Notes under the pieces: model-generated
Database searches by the model: none
What the model was told of the DNA's origin: nothing
What the model saw: only the letters and a program-made list of their open reading frames with translations
Shown here: one piece after another, positions 1 to 9,329 of the stretch
How positions within the stretch are numbered: position 1 is the stretch's first letter
Layout: each line of letters starts with the position of its first letter
Translations under genes and position numbers: made by a program
Assembly: GCF_017916365.1 (NCBI RefSeq)
Contig: NZ_JAFMSU010000001.1
Span: 2,137,028-2,201,027 of the forward strand
Reading direction: 5' to 3'
Origin: Rufibacter roseolus
GTDB lineage: Bacteria; Bacteroidota; Bacteroidia; Cytophagales; Hymenobacteraceae
DNA length: 64,000 bases

Positions 1-57
1 AACATGGTGGTGGGATGGTGAAGTGGGAACGCAAGCTGGACTGGTTTGTTCTTTACT

Positions 58-1353
58 TTATGGTTTTCCCTGGATGGCCTGCTTGGCCAGAACTAAATCC
101 GTCACCTCAAACCCGAAGGTCACGATACCGGCTATTCTCCCGTCTTCCTCGAATGCCTGGTACACGAAGTTATAGTAGGTGTCGGCCATCTGCCCATCGC
201 CAAGGCGGTCGATCTGGGCGAGCATCTCGTTGCCTACGAACGGTTCGCCGGTTTGGTACACATGGTCCAATAAGCTGAAAAAGCCCTGCCCCTCAAGTTC
301 CGGCCAGGCCTGCGCGACCGTTCTCCCCAGGAACCCCCTTCCGGGGGCCAGCCTCTGGTAGTTGGGGTTCACCAGTTCATACACATGCTCAGGGCCCCTT
401 TGTATGGCCACCAGCGCGGGCGCCTGCATGAACAGGCCATGCAGCATCCGGCGCTGGGAGTCGGCTTTCCGGGTGGCCTCCACCTCGCGGTCGAAGGAGG
501 CCGCCAGTTCCTCGTTGGTCGCCACTAGCTCCTCCACCAGGCTTTTCTGCTCATGGTAGTCGGTGGTGCTGCCCACCCACATCACCACTTCCCCGTTCTG
601 ATCCACACGGGGCAAGCCCTTGGTCAGGTGCCAGCGGTAGACGCCATCGTGCCGGCGCACCCGGTACTCCACCTGGTAGGGGGCCTTAGTGTCCACCGCT
701 TTGCTCCAGGCACTACTGGCTTTCTGGGCATCCTCCGGGTGTACGACCTGTAACCACCCGTAGCCATAAAGCCGCTCCAGGGGGATCCCGGTGAACTCAG
801 CCCACCTCTGGTTGTAGTAGTCGCAGTAACCGTCCGGCCGGGTGGTCCAGAACATCTGGGGCATGGACTCGGCCATAAACCTAAACTTCTCCTCGCTATC
901 CCGCAGCGCCTTCTCGGCCGCCTTCTCCTCCGTAAGGTCCTTCACCTCGATGACCGTGGCCACGGGCAACCCGTTCTCGAAGATGGGGCTGGCCGCGCAG
1001 CTCACAGGGAAAAACGTGCCGTCCTTCCTGATGAACACATCCTGGTGGGCCCGAATACTGTTGTTTGTGGGGAGAGCCCGGTCGATGGGGCAGTCAGCCA
1101 TAGGGTAAGGGGTGCCGTCCGGGTGATGGTGGTGGATGATATCATGCAGTGGCCTGTCCTGTACCTCAGCGAAGGTGAATCCCGTCATCTTCTCGGCCGC
1201 CGGGTTCATGAACGTGCAGTAGCCCCTGTCATTCATCATGAACATGGCCACCGTGGCATTGTCGGTGATGGTGTTGGTGATCTTCAGCTGTTTCTCCAGC
1301 GCCGATTCAGATTCAATCAGGTTGGTCGTCTGCCCAGACATTATATTTTCCAT
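58..1353 (-). CDS. Triple-PAS sensor protein without output domain
   Basis: A 431-residue protein made almost entirely of PAS domains, which sense small ligands, redox state or light and normally feed a kinase or cyclase. PAS 1 spans about residues 25-150, PAS 2 about 152-275, and PAS 3 about 303-428. A predicted coiled coil (about 272-300) joins PAS 2 and 3. No HisKA/HATPase, GGDEF, HTH or other effector follows PAS 3; the frame closes with TAA soon after it. There is no signal peptide or membrane segment, so it should be cytoplasmic. The start is the first ATG (MENIMSGQ); a second ATG four codons on is possible. It may act on a separate kinase in trans, or it may be a histidine kinase cut short, with its remainder outside the window edge 57 bases away. 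The PAS calls are confident; the function is not known. Confidence 0.85.
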   Translation of the reverse strand: MENIMSGQTTNLIESESALEKQLKITNTITDNATVAMFMMNDRGYCTFMNPAAEKMTGFTFAEVQDRPLHDIIHHHHPDGTPYPMADCPIDRALPTNNSIRAHQDVFIRKDGTFFPVSCAASPIFENGLPVATVIEVKDLTEEKAAEKALRDSEEKFRFMAESMPQMFWTTRPDGYCDYYNQRWAEFTGIPLERLYGYGWLQVVHPEDAQKASSAWSKAVDTKAPYQVEYRVRRHDGVYRWHLTKGLPRVDQNGEVVMWVGSTTDYHEQKSLVEELVATNEELAASFDREVEATRKADSQRRMLHGLFMQAPALVAIQRGPEHVYELVNPNYQRLAPGRGFLGRTVAQAWPELEGQGFFSLLDHVYQTGEPFVGNEMLAQIDRLGDGQMADTYYNFVYQAFEEDGRIAGIVTFGFEVTDLVLAKQAIQGKP

Positions 1354-1529
1354 TAGGCACGGGATAAATGGTCAACCGATTTTTTATCGGGGAGGCAATA
1401 TAAACATATTACGCATAGGCGTCCTTTAAAATCTTTCCGAATGGAATAGTCAGCATATAGGTTTCGGTGGATTGTATCCTATGGCTTCAACTTAAAGAGA
1501 ATATGACTGGCCGGTCGGCGGGGTTATAT

Positions 1530-1754
1530 TTATATATAAGTGGTGCAATCACCTTCACTCTGTTTAGGCCCATTCTGCTGGCAACATTGGCGGATGTAAT
1601 CTTTAGGGTGCCTAATATTCTTGGAGTTTATTCCAGTTCCATCTGAACCAACTTTATCTACATACAGACATCTTTTGAAAATTTCTTCTGCCTGTACTAT
1701 TTCCTCTGTTGTAGGTGTAAAGCTATTTAATCCACCTTCTACCGACTTATCCAT
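1530..1754 (-). CDS. Small hypothetical protein, possibly truncated
   Basis: A 74-residue frame in A+T-rich DNA. No domain can be named with certainty. The segment FTPTTEEIVQAEEIF and the later KDYIRQ recall a group of small secreted Bacteroidota proteins with an FTPT...AE motif and a K-x-Y-x-RQY segment. Members I remember are longer, with a signal peptide and a tail with conserved aromatic residues, both missing here. It could therefore be a decayed middle fragment. It starts with ATG, and the surrounding few hundred bases carry no other supported gene. Low confidence that it is expressed. Confidence 0.35.
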   Translation of the reverse strand: MDKSVEGGLNSFTPTTEEIVQAEEIFKRCLYVDKVGSDGTGINSKNIRHPKDYIRQCCQQNGPKQSEGDCTTYI

Positions 1755-2383
1755 TAAGACACCACCTGTAAATTCCTTTGAATAAATTAGAATATTTTTA
1801 AGTTATCTGTTGGTGTTATAGGTAAGTTTTCTTTTGCTGTTAATTATATTTTCTTGGTTTTAGTGTCACAAGAAGATAGAAGAAATAATAAAATGAATCT
1901 TACAATTAAGTTATTTATGGTTTATCTAATGAAATGTTGAATCTTTATGATAATGCTATAAACTCATTAATTCCACAAAATTATTTATAATCTGACTCTA
2001 TAAACCTTGTCCTTTGAATACCATTTGATTAAAGTATATAAGGAGCAGTTCCGGTTATTGGCGCCTGGGCTGGAGTACCTGGATCTGCTTTCCATAGACC
2101 CATTACACCAAACCCCGGTCTCCAATCGCATCCGCAACATACTATTTGCCTTGATATATATACCAGCTAATATAACCTTTGCTTCCAGTTTGTCAAGCCG
2201 GCTAATGATGCCTCTCTGTTCTATGAAACCACTGTCGGTTTTCACGTAGCGGCTTACCTGTTGCAGGTTCACCAGGTGCAGGGATCTGTCATTTTGCGTG
2301 TCCCTCGTCTAGGGTAGGAGCGGGCTATTGATGGGTAGCCAATCTTCTGTGCTTGAAGTGTAAAATCTCTGCAGCTTATGTCT
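1755..2383. other. Gene-poor, partly A+T-rich spacer
   Basis: The left part (about 1755-2000) is strongly A+T-rich and looks non-coding. The right part (about 1985-2300) is open in one frame on each strand (95 and 80 codons), but neither translation resembles a known family or shows a signal peptide or domain pattern. No RNA gene or mobile-element ends were recognised. It may be a degraded gene or an unrecognised small-protein locus. Confidence 0.5.
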
Positions 2384-2806
2384 TCATTCCTTCAATTTGG
2401 TCCACTTTTCCTTTGCCTTGGTGCCGTTGATGTCTCCTTCCTGCAGCAAGGTGCCATCTGGTTGGAGTTTGAACTTGAAGGTAAAGGTTTTGCCAACCAT
2501 TTTGACGCCCGTATTGCTCTCGTTCAAAATGGTTTCTGTCAGTACCCCGTTGGCAACTTTGTAGGTCCCGAAGAGTGCTCCCAGAATCTCGTTTGTCCTG
2601 GCATCCATCTGCAGCACCGTAAAGTGAGTGGGAGAGAAGATCTTAAACCTGATAAAACCCTTCTGCTGAGGTGTGGCCGGAAGGCTGTCACCCATGGTGA
2701 GTTGAGATAGGTTCCAGGTGCCATTGAGGCTTAAGGATTTGGTTTGTGCCTGGGCATCCGTAAAGAGGCACATCAGCACGAACACGGCAGTCAGGACGTT
2801 TTTCAT
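2384..2806 (-). CDS. Small secreted lipocalin-like protein
   Basis: 140 residues from the ATG chosen here (MKNVLTAVFVL). An upstream ATG eight codons earlier would put charged residues (MQLDRDWA) before the signal peptide, so the later start is preferred. Residues 1-21 form a Sec signal peptide ending near DAQAQ. The mature part begins LNGTWNLSQL and alternates beta strands with FKI, FTVLQMD, FGTYKV and FTFKFKL. This is the pattern of short Bacteroidota lipocalin-like or DUF4488-like proteins that report on residual function as small periplasmic beta-barrels. Ligand unknown. It stands alone between a gene-poor region and a CNNM-type gene on the same strand. Confidence 0.7.
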   Translation of the reverse strand: MKNVLTAVFVLMCLFTDAQAQTKSLSLNGTWNLSQLTMGDSLPATPQQKGFIRFKIFSPTHFTVLQMDARTNEILGALFGTYKVANGVLTETILNESNTGVKMVGKTFTFKFKLQPDGTLLQEGDINGTKAKEKWTKLKE

Positions 2807-2980
2807 GGCCCAATCTCTATCTAGTTGCACATAGTTTAATTTAGAAAAACTATCTCCTAAATCCTAGATATATGTATTGGGAATCAGTGGGTTAAGAAAA
2901 TGAATAGTAAACGGTGATACAATGTCGTCCCCTCATGGCTGTGGATGAACAGCATCCTCAAGGCCAAATCCGGGAAGAAA

Positions 2981-4303
2981 TCAGGCATTCACCTGGTTTA
3001 AAGCTTCACTGTCTTCGGCTGGTTCAGGGATGCTCCACATGAGGACCTTGTCTATCCTGACCCCATCCATGTCCACTACCTCAAACTCGTGGCCCGCGTG
3101 CGTGAACCTTTCCCCGGTGGCAGGAAATCGGCCTAAGATAAAAGAGATGAAGCCGGCCAGCGTGGAGTAGTTCTCCTCATCCCGGGGCACAACCGCCTTT
3201 TTCAATGCCCTGTTTAGAGCCTGCACCTCTATGGAGCCGCTGACCAGCAGGGAGCCGTCCTCCCTTTTCACGATCTCTGGCTCGTCTACCTCGTGGGCAT
3301 CGGGGATGTCTCCCACAATTGCCTCCAGAATGTCGTGGAGCGTAAGAATGCCCTCTACGGTGCCATACTCATCAATCACAATCCCCAGGTACTGCTTACT
3401 ACGCTTGAACAGGTTCAGGGCTGTGCTGGCCGACATGGACTCTGGGAGGAAGATGGGCTTCAGGACCACGTCTCTGAGATTGCCTCCTTTACCCTTTGCC
3501 AGGAATTCATAAAAGTCTTTGGCCGTCAGTACACCCACCACGTTGTCCAGGCTGCCCTCAGTGACGGGGAACTTGGAGTGGGCGCTGGCCTGGATGGCCT
3601 CCCTTATAACCTCCAGCGGTTGGGTAATGTCCAGGTACTCCACCTCTCGGCGGTGGGTGCGCAGGTTCTTGGCTTTCTGGCCCGCAAAGGAGAATACGTT
3701 CTGGTGCAGCCGTGTTTCCTCCTTGGCCAGCACGCCCTGCCGGCCTGCCGTCCGGATAATCTGGCGCAGTTCTTCGCTGGAGAGCCTTTCTTCTGTCTGC
3801 TCCTTCACGCCTAGGGCTTTAGTTACCAGGCTGGTGGAGCCTGAGAGGAGTTTCACCAGGGGCATGGTGAGGGCGGTAAATCCTTTGATGATAGGTGAGA
3901 CCGCTAGGGCGATACCGTCTGCGTTGCTCAGGGCGATAGACTTGGGAATCAGCTCCCCGATGACGATGGAGAAGTAGGTGATCAGCCCGATGACGAGCAC
4001 CACGGAAAGGGTATGGGCATAGGGAGCGAAAAAGCTGAACCCCATAAGCCAGCGCTGCATGTCATCAGACAGGGCCGCCCCACCGTAGGCTCCCGAAATA
4101 ATCCCGATGAGCGTGATGCCCACCTGAATGGCAGAGAGGAAGTCCTCGGGCGCCTCCAGGAGCGCCACGACAGTTTTAGCACGACCACTTCCGTCCTTGG
4201 CCTTCTGGGCCATGCGCGATTTGTTTGCGGAGATGATAGACAGCTCAGAAAGGGCGAAGAAGCCGTTGAGCAAAGTCAGAAGCAGGATGATAAGGATTTC
4301 CAT
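2981..4303 (-). CDS. CNNM/CorC-HlyC family membrane protein with CBS domains
   Basis: About 440 residues in the usual order of the hemolysin-like UPF0053 family. The N-terminal DUF21 membrane domain (about 1-180) has hydrophobic segments beginning MEILIILLLTLLNGFFALSE. A paired CBS module (about 200-325) contains YLDITQPLEVI and LVIDEYGTVEGILTLHDI. A CorC/HlyC C-terminal domain (about 340-425) includes DGSLLVSGS. Family members are implicated in divalent-cation (Mg/Co) transport or homeostasis at the inner membrane; substrate direction cannot be read from the sequence. I moved the start to the ATG at 4301-4303 because the first nine residues of the longer frame precede a typical membrane-insertion start. 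Transcribed alone. Confidence 0.88.
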   Translation of the reverse strand: MEILIILLLTLLNGFFALSELSIISANKSRMAQKAKDGSGRAKTVVALLEAPEDFLSAIQVGITLIGIISGAYGGAALSDDMQRWLMGFSFFAPYAHTLSVVLVIGLITYFSIVIGELIPKSIALSNADGIALAVSPIIKGFTALTMPLVKLLSGSTSLVTKALGVKEQTEERLSSEELRQIIRTAGRQGVLAKEETRLHQNVFSFAGQKAKNLRTHRREVEYLDITQPLEVIREAIQASAHSKFPVTEGSLDNVVGVLTAKDFYEFLAKGKGGNLRDVVLKPIFLPESMSASTALNLFKRSKQYLGIVIDEYGTVEGILTLHDILEAIVGDIPDAHEVDEPEIVKREDGSLLVSGSIEVQALNRALKKAVVPRDEENYSTLAGFISFILGRFPATGERFTHAGHEFEVVDMDGVRIDKVLMWSIPEPAEDSEALNQVNA

Positions 4304-4608
4304 GGGGACGGTTACGTGCGGAGAAACCACTAAGTTAAATTAAACGGGTGGGTTATCTGTGACTTATGGCTAATTGCGGCCATTTACCACAAACCATCCT
4401 GCAAGATTCCTGGTAAAGGGATAGATTCTAAATTCTTTTCCTGGCGAGTAATTCAACTAATGAGAGTAACATAGGCAGCCTGCCTGGTTACGGCCTTGCC
4501 TTTCAAAAGCGGGGCACATTCATTCCTATTGATTGATAGGAGTTAACTGGTAAAGTCTTGTACAACAAACTGGGCACCTGGCTTGTTAAAGCTTTCCAAC
4601 CTTCTGTT

Positions 4609-5865
4609 ATGCTGCCTTCCGTTCAACAGAATGCCCCCATTAGGTACTTCACCTTTTTCTACCTGTACTTCATGCAGGGGGTTCCCTCGGGCTTTGCCCT
4701 GACGGCGCTTGCTAATTTTCTGACCGGGCAGCATGTTCCGCCAGCGGCAATAGGGGCGTTCGCCAGTGCCGTGGGGCTTCCGTGGGTGATTCAATTGGCT
4801 TGGGGACCTTTAATTGACCGGTTCAGTTCCTCTGCGTCGGGGCCCTACAAACGTTGGGTGGTACTCACGCAACTGCTGGCCTTTGGTGCCTCTTTGCTGT
4901 TGCTTACCATCCGGGATCCCGCCCACCAGACAGGCTTGCTGGCGGCCATCTTCTTTACCCATAGCCTGTTTGCCTCCGTGCAGGACGCCAGCGTGGATGC
5001 CCTGGCAATTTCCCTCGTGGCCGACCATGAGAAGGGAAGGGTGAATGGCTTCATGCGGGGCGGGTTGCTGCTGGGGATTAGTTTTGGGGCGGCAGTGCTT
5101 TCTCACTTGTTGCATGCCTGCGGGTTTGCGGTGGCTACTGGCGCCATGTCAGCGGTGCTGCTGCTGTTCACGCTCGTTTTTATAGCTACTCCTTTGTACG
5201 GCAAGGAAAACCCTGGTTCTTTCATAGAGGACCAGGTAGCCTCGGGTTCTGCGTTCAGGCAGGTGTTTACCCGGCTCATTCAAAACCTGCTGAGCCGGGA
5301 ATCGCTCTCGGTGTTTGGTTTGGTGTTTTCCTCTTATCTCTGCTTCAGCCTGTTTGCCCGGTCTCTATCTTTTCACCTGATCCAGTTTCTGGGCTGGAGC
5401 GACAAGCAACTCTCGGTCTTTCAGGGAAGCTGGGGAGCCGCAATCACCCTTGCCGTGGTGCTGGGGGGCGGTTACCTGGCAGATAGGGTGCACCTAAGAA
5501 AAATGTATTACTGCACCATCACGGGCCTGGCGCTTTTCCTGGTGCTGTTCAATGGTTATCTCATTGGGCACAGCAGCGAGGGCTGGGTTAAGTTTGGGCT
5601 GGTGTTCTGGGGGCTGGCGGACCCACTCTTCAGTGTCTGCAGTTTCCCGCTGTTGATGGCTATCTGCGACCGGAGGATTGCAGGTTCTCAATTTACCGCC
5701 TACATGGCATTGATCAACCTTTCTGATGTGGTGGGCTCGTTTCTCTGTGGATGGCTTCTGCAGGTGGTCTTTCCGCCTTTGATAGGCCTTGCCGCGGGTT
5801 TCTTGTTGCTGGTAGCTATCTCCAGGCAGCTTCTGGCGCGGGCAGGAAAATTTGCCGGATTGTAG
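4609..5865 (+). CDS. MFS transporter, AmpG-like
   Basis: A 418-residue major facilitator with about 12 hydrophobic segments. The first segment runs through YFTFFYLYFMQGVPSGFALT, which with the later GRVNGFMRGGLLLG and QFTAYMALINLSD resembles AmpG and related peptidoglycan-fragment or acetyl-CoA transporters. The longer frame begins with TTG at 4558; the ATG at 4609 is preferred because only 13 residues then precede the first membrane segment. An AGGAG at about 4539-4543 lies 15 bases before the TTG, so the earlier start is not excluded. Probable role: uptake of a cell-wall muropeptide or related solute across the inner membrane. A bidirectional terminator follows at 5957-5992. Confidence 0.75.
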   Translation: MLPSVQQNAPIRYFTFFYLYFMQGVPSGFALTALANFLTGQHVPPAAIGAFASAVGLPWVIQLAWGPLIDRFSSSASGPYKRWVVLTQLLAFGASLLLLTIRDPAHQTGLLAAIFFTHSLFASVQDASVDALAISLVADHEKGRVNGFMRGGLLLGISFGAAVLSHLLHACGFAVATGAMSAVLLLFTLVFIATPLYGKENPGSFIEDQVASGSAFRQVFTRLIQNLLSRESLSVFGLVFSSYLCFSLFARSLSFHLIQFLGWSDKQLSVFQGSWGAAITLAVVLGGGYLADRVHLRKMYYCTITGLALFLVLFNGYLIGHSSEGWVKFGLVFWGLADPLFSVCSFPLLMAICDRRIAGSQFTAYMALINLSDVVGSFLCGWLLQVVFPPLIGLAAGFLLLVAISRQLLARAGKFAGL

Positions 5866-5956
5866 AAACGAGGGTGATTAGGCAAACGTCTTTGCCAGGC
5901 TGTTCAACTGAAATTCAAGGTTGGGTAAAAGAATGGCATTTCACCATCATGTCATC

Positions 5957-5992
5957 AAAAAAGCCGCTGCCTTCTTTTCGGCAACGGCTTTT
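5957..5992. terminator. Bidirectional terminator
   Basis: Stem AAGCCG-C-TGCC paired with GGCA-A-CGGCTT around a short pyrimidine loop, with A-run before and T-run after. It sits between the convergent MFS gene and the small minus-strand gene at 6134, so it can end both transcripts. Confidence 0.85.
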
Positions 5993-6133
5993 CTTCCACT
6001 ATTAGGCGTTTTAGGGCTTATTTTCCATTTTCAAGGCTAAATCTTAAGATCTCTGCGGTTTCTAGATTTGCTTCCGCCTTATTCGATAGTAGGGAAGCAT
6101 AAACCATAAAAAGAACCTTGGGCAGAGGATATA

Positions 6134-6502
6134 TCAGAATCTGTCTGAGGTGTTGGCTTTCCCTACTGGTTCAAAGTGCGTCGCCTGTTTGATGGTTTTG
6201 CCTTTTCCTTCAGCGTCTTCATAGGAGCGTTCCTCCACTTCCACCGAAAGGGTCTTGCCCTTCAGTTCCTTGGTGTCTACCTCGGTTTTATCTATCCCCA
6301 AGGCCTTCAGGAAAGAGGCCAGGATGGGTTGCCCCGGTTCGCTCAGGTAAAAGCGCTGGTTCACGAAACCGTCTTCGTTTTCCAGGCGGCAGTTGATAAA
6401 AGGAATTTCCTTGTTCTCGCTCTTTCCTTCTTCAACTTCCGTGACGGTGACGGTGTGCCGGCCTTCCGACAAAAATGGCTTTTCTTCTATCTTCAGTTTC
6501 AT
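6134..6502 (-). CDS. Small DUF669-like hypothetical protein
   Basis: 122 residues, no signal peptide, highly charged (many Glu and Lys). The layout GRHTVTVTEVEEGKSENKEIP, a strand rich in aromatic residues (FVNQRFYL), a helix LASFLKALGID and then LKGKTLSVEVEERSYEDAEGK resembles DUF669-type proteins. That phage-associated family is sometimes linked to single-strand DNA metabolism. The match is by pattern only. There are no other phage genes nearby, so it may be a domesticated chromosomal copy. Start at the ATG after a weak purine-rich stretch. Confidence 0.6.
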   Translation of the reverse strand: MKLKIEEKPFLSEGRHTVTVTEVEEGKSENKEIPFINCRLENEDGFVNQRFYLSEPGQPILASFLKALGIDKTEVDTKELKGKTLSVEVEERSYEDAEGKGKTIKQATHFEPVGKANTSDRF

Positions 6503-6807
6503 AACCTATTCTTTGTTTTGCTAATTATTTACGCATAATATACTTGTGGGTTTTAGAAACTTACGAATTAAGGCTGTTTTTGCTAATATAATTAGTTTAA
6601 ATGCATATAAAGTAAGAATAATTGTTGCCCCTATGAACATTGAGCTTGTCTATTATTTAACCCACTTAAATATTCTGTGTCTACCGCGGGGGAGAGAGAC
6701 AACCATGAGGGCTTAACCTGAAGGAATGGAAAAAGCTATCTTGGATGATGGAAGAGACCTGGAAATGATCTGATCAAAAAACGGGATAGAAAAGCGAGTT
6801 GCAGAAA

Positions 6808-6975
6808 ATGCCGGACAGGGAGCTTTACCGGGCAGGAGACCAGGAGTTGGTGCACATGCGTAAGAAGGCCAGGCAACTTCTCGTTAGGTACAATCCCATA
6901 ATGGGAGCTTCCCTGGGAGAAAGGAACCTGGTACTTCATGATTTGCTGGGCAGATGGGCTCTTGCCGTACAATAA
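6808..6975 (+). pseudogene. Maltose O-acetyltransferase N-terminal remnant
   Basis: In the plus-strand frame from the ATG at 6808 the translation reads MPDRELYRAGDQELV, then MRKKARQLLVRYN, ending LLGRW..LAVQ and TAA. This is the N-terminal helical (Mac) domain of sugar O-acetyltransferases such as maltose acetyltransferase, whose usual start is M..EKEKM..GELY...D.EL...R..AR.L...YN. The left-handed beta-helix catalytic half (about 130 residues) is missing, and a TAG lies 21 bases before the ATG where the first codons of the family would be. It is therefore a truncated relic, not a working enzyme. The opposite-strand open frame over the same bases is judged a shadow. Confidence 0.7.
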
Positions 6976-6999
6976 CAAAAATCGCCGTGTGGGTGCGTC

Positions 7000-8943
7000 T
7001 TAACCTGGCTGACTGTTGCCGAAAAGTATGGTAAAGGTAGTGCCCACGTTCACCTCGCTGGCCACCGAGATACTACCGCCCATGGCTTTTAGTTGTTCCT
7101 GCACCATAAAGAGCCCTATTCCTTTGTTGCCGGCTTTGGCCTGAAAGCGCTGGTACTGGAAGATCTTGCTTCCGTACCGGCCCAGGTCTATCCCCACACC
7201 GTTGTCAGTGAAGTTGAGCTTGAGCTTGCTGCCCTGGGTTTCGGTGCGAAGTTTGATCACCAGTGGCCTTTCCGGGGAACGGAACTTCACTGCGTTGGTG
7301 AGCAGGTTCAGGAGGATGTTGCGCAGATATTCCCGGGAAAAGAAAAGGCTGTCGCCACGGGAGAAATCAGTCTCAATGGTGGCATTGGCTTGGGTGAGTT
7401 GATCTCCCGCGGCCTTTACGGCCTCGCCCAGGGTTTCCTGCAGGCTTAGGTTTTCGGCACCGGCGGGGCTGTTACTTTTCACCACAAGAATGTCAGAGAG
7501 ATCTTCCACAATGTTATTCAACTGGTGAGCCGATTCCTTTATTTTCCCGAGGATAAAATTGGTTTTGGTATTCTGGGTAGGTTCAGGGTTCAGGAGATCC
7601 GTAAGCCCGACCAAATTGGAAACTGGGGCCCGTAGGTTATGGGAGGTAATGAAGGAGAACTGCTCCAGTTCATTGTTGCGCTGGGTGAGATGGGAGATCA
7701 GCAACTCCCGCTCGGCCTCATGTTCCCGGCGCCTGGTCTGGTCCTGCATGGCGCCCACCAGCCGGATGGCATTGCCATTGTTGTCCCGGATGGCGAAGGC
7801 ACGGTCGGTTACGTAGGCGAAAGTGCCATCTGCCCGGCAGAACCGGTAATCACATTCCCATTGCTCCTGCCCAGGGTCTTTCAGGAAAGACGTCAATGAT
7901 TCGTTTACAGCCGCACTGTCTGCCGGGTGCAGGTGGCGCTCCCAAAAGCTGATCCCGGTTCCGGGCTCAGCGGTGCCGTACCCGAACAGTTTCTCTAACC
8001 CCTCACCCCAATGGATATCACCGGTAATAATATTCCAGTCGTAGATGGCGTCACGGGTGGCCTTGGTGGCATATACAAAGCGCTCATTGCTGACTTCCAG
8101 GTCTTTTTCAGCGGCCCTTATTTCGGTGATATCGGTAACGGTACCCAACAGGTTAGTGCAAGTGTGTTGCTCATTGTAGAGCGGCGTAATGGTTACCAGG
8201 CCGGTTTTTACCCCAGTGGGGTAGGGGGTCACTTCTTCCCATTTTACCGTGTGGCCGGTCTCAATGGCCTGGGCGTATTTTGACCGCACCAACGTGAGTG
8301 AAGGTTCTGGGATGACTTCTTCCACGTATCGGCCCACCACCTGGTCTTTCCTGAGGCCTGTCACGTTCAGGAACGCCTGGTTAACCGACTCAAACCGGAA
8401 AGTATTATTGTCCTTGACCTCGTACATGTAGATCACCTCCCCAAGGTTGTCATAGATCTGGAGCAGTTTCCGAAGGTTGGCTTCGTCCTGTAACCCGAAG
8501 GTGAGTTTTGAGCTGCCCAAAGAAGGAGAACCGTTAATGGCCTTGCTCGTTTCTGCGGCGTTGGTAAGGGTGGGCGCTGGTATCTGCGAACCATTTTTAT
8601 CAGTTGAGATGGTGCAGAGAAAGGCCTTTCTACTGCCCTCGTTTACCGGCATTATTGAAAATCTGCACGGAAAACGCCCGCCATCCTTCCTTATTCCGGT
8701 CAGTTCCAGGGTGGTGGTGTCCCCGGCAGAAGACTGAAGCAGGAAAGACGCAAGCCTGGAATCAGAAGTGTCTACGAGCGAGAGCCAATCTTTTCCAGCC
8801 ATTTCTGAGTCTGAAAAACCAAAAGCAAACTGGGCTGCCCGGTTCATCTCCAGAACAAGGCGGTCGGCGCCAATCAGTAAACCTGGTTCAGGGGAGTTTT
8901 CGAAAAAAACTTTGTAAAACGCAATGGAGTCACTGGCATTCAT
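7000..8943 (-). CDS. PAS-rich soluble sensor histidine kinase
   Basis: 647 residues with three PAS domains (about 5-118, 160-275, 285-405), then HisKA and HATPase_c domains. The phosphoacceptor is His435 in SHNLRAPVSN, the SHNLRAP variant common in Bacteroidota hybrid and orphan kinases. The ATPase domain shows an N box around Asn550 (LLTNAVKF), a G1 box DNGVGID at about 580 and a G2 box NKGIGLFMVQ near 606. There is no membrane segment, so it is cytoplasmic, and no receiver domain or adjacent response regulator, so it is an orphan kinase. The start ATG at 8941-8943 is the only good candidate. The stimulus is unknown. Confidence 0.92.
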   Translation of the reverse strand: MNASDSIAFYKVFFENSPEPGLLIGADRLVLEMNRAAQFAFGFSDSEMAGKDWLSLVDTSDSRLASFLLQSSAGDTTTLELTGIRKDGGRFPCRFSIMPVNEGSRKAFLCTISTDKNGSQIPAPTLTNAAETSKAINGSPSLGSSKLTFGLQDEANLRKLLQIYDNLGEVIYMYEVKDNNTFRFESVNQAFLNVTGLRKDQVVGRYVEEVIPEPSLTLVRSKYAQAIETGHTVKWEEVTPYPTGVKTGLVTITPLYNEQHTCTNLLGTVTDITEIRAAEKDLEVSNERFVYATKATRDAIYDWNIITGDIHWGEGLEKLFGYGTAEPGTGISFWERHLHPADSAAVNESLTSFLKDPGQEQWECDYRFCRADGTFAYVTDRAFAIRDNNGNAIRLVGAMQDQTRRREHEAERELLISHLTQRNNELEQFSFITSHNLRAPVSNLVGLTDLLNPEPTQNTKTNFILGKIKESAHQLNNIVEDLSDILVVKSNSPAGAENLSLQETLGEAVKAAGDQLTQANATIETDFSRGDSLFFSREYLRNILLNLLTNAVKFRSPERPLVIKLRTETQGSKLKLNFTDNGVGIDLGRYGSKIFQYQRFQAKAGNKGIGLFMVQEQLKAMGGSISVASEVNVGTTFTILFGNSQPG

Positions 8944-9213
8944 TATGTGGACAGGGGGCTTTTCTATAAAGTCAGTGGTGTAGTCATAGAGGATTGTCTA
9001 TGGTGCACTAAAAAGCAGGGGACTGCCCGGCTAATTTAAGGTGAATTTTGAATTATTTAAACTCTAATTATGAGTTTTTCAGACCCTGCGCAGGAATGTG
9101 GACGGTAAAGGTTTAGGAGGGCCAGGATCCTGGGCAAGGCCAGGAGCAGACTTATTGCTTCAGCCGGTAGTGTGGGCACCTGAACCTTTTCCTGGGGGAG
9201 AAACAAAAAATAA
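8944..9213. other. Intergenic leader of the histidine kinase gene
   Basis: A non-coding stretch between the kinase start and the terminator hairpin at 9214-9250. It must carry the kinase promoter on the minus strand. The A+T-rich part near 9040-9080 is the most likely place, but no clear TAnnTTTG box was assigned. Confidence 0.4.
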
Positions 9214-9250
9214 GCTCCTAACCTGGCACCGGGGGACGGGGGTTAGGAGC
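9214..9250 (-). terminator. Rho-independent terminator
   Basis: Perfect 10-base arms GCTCCTAACC (9214-9223) and GGTTAGGAGC (9241-9250). Read leftwards the stem is followed by a U-rich run (complement of the A-run at 9201-9213). It ends the small minus-strand gene at 9330-9719. Confidence 0.85.
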
Positions 9251-9329
9251 AATAGGGATTTGTACAGAGAAGGGTAATGGTTGCAGATTGGCGAATTCCC
9301 TGGGTAGCGACAGCAGGCTTTTCGCCGGG

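Noticed and set aside
1985-2272. Overlapping open frames on both strands (95 and 80 codons)
   Set aside because: No family resemblance, no signal peptide or membrane pattern, and the two strands are equally plausible; not called as genes.
6736-6978. 80-codon minus-strand frame
   Set aside because: The plus strand over the same bases encodes a recognisable acetyltransferase N-terminus, so the minus frame is a shadow.
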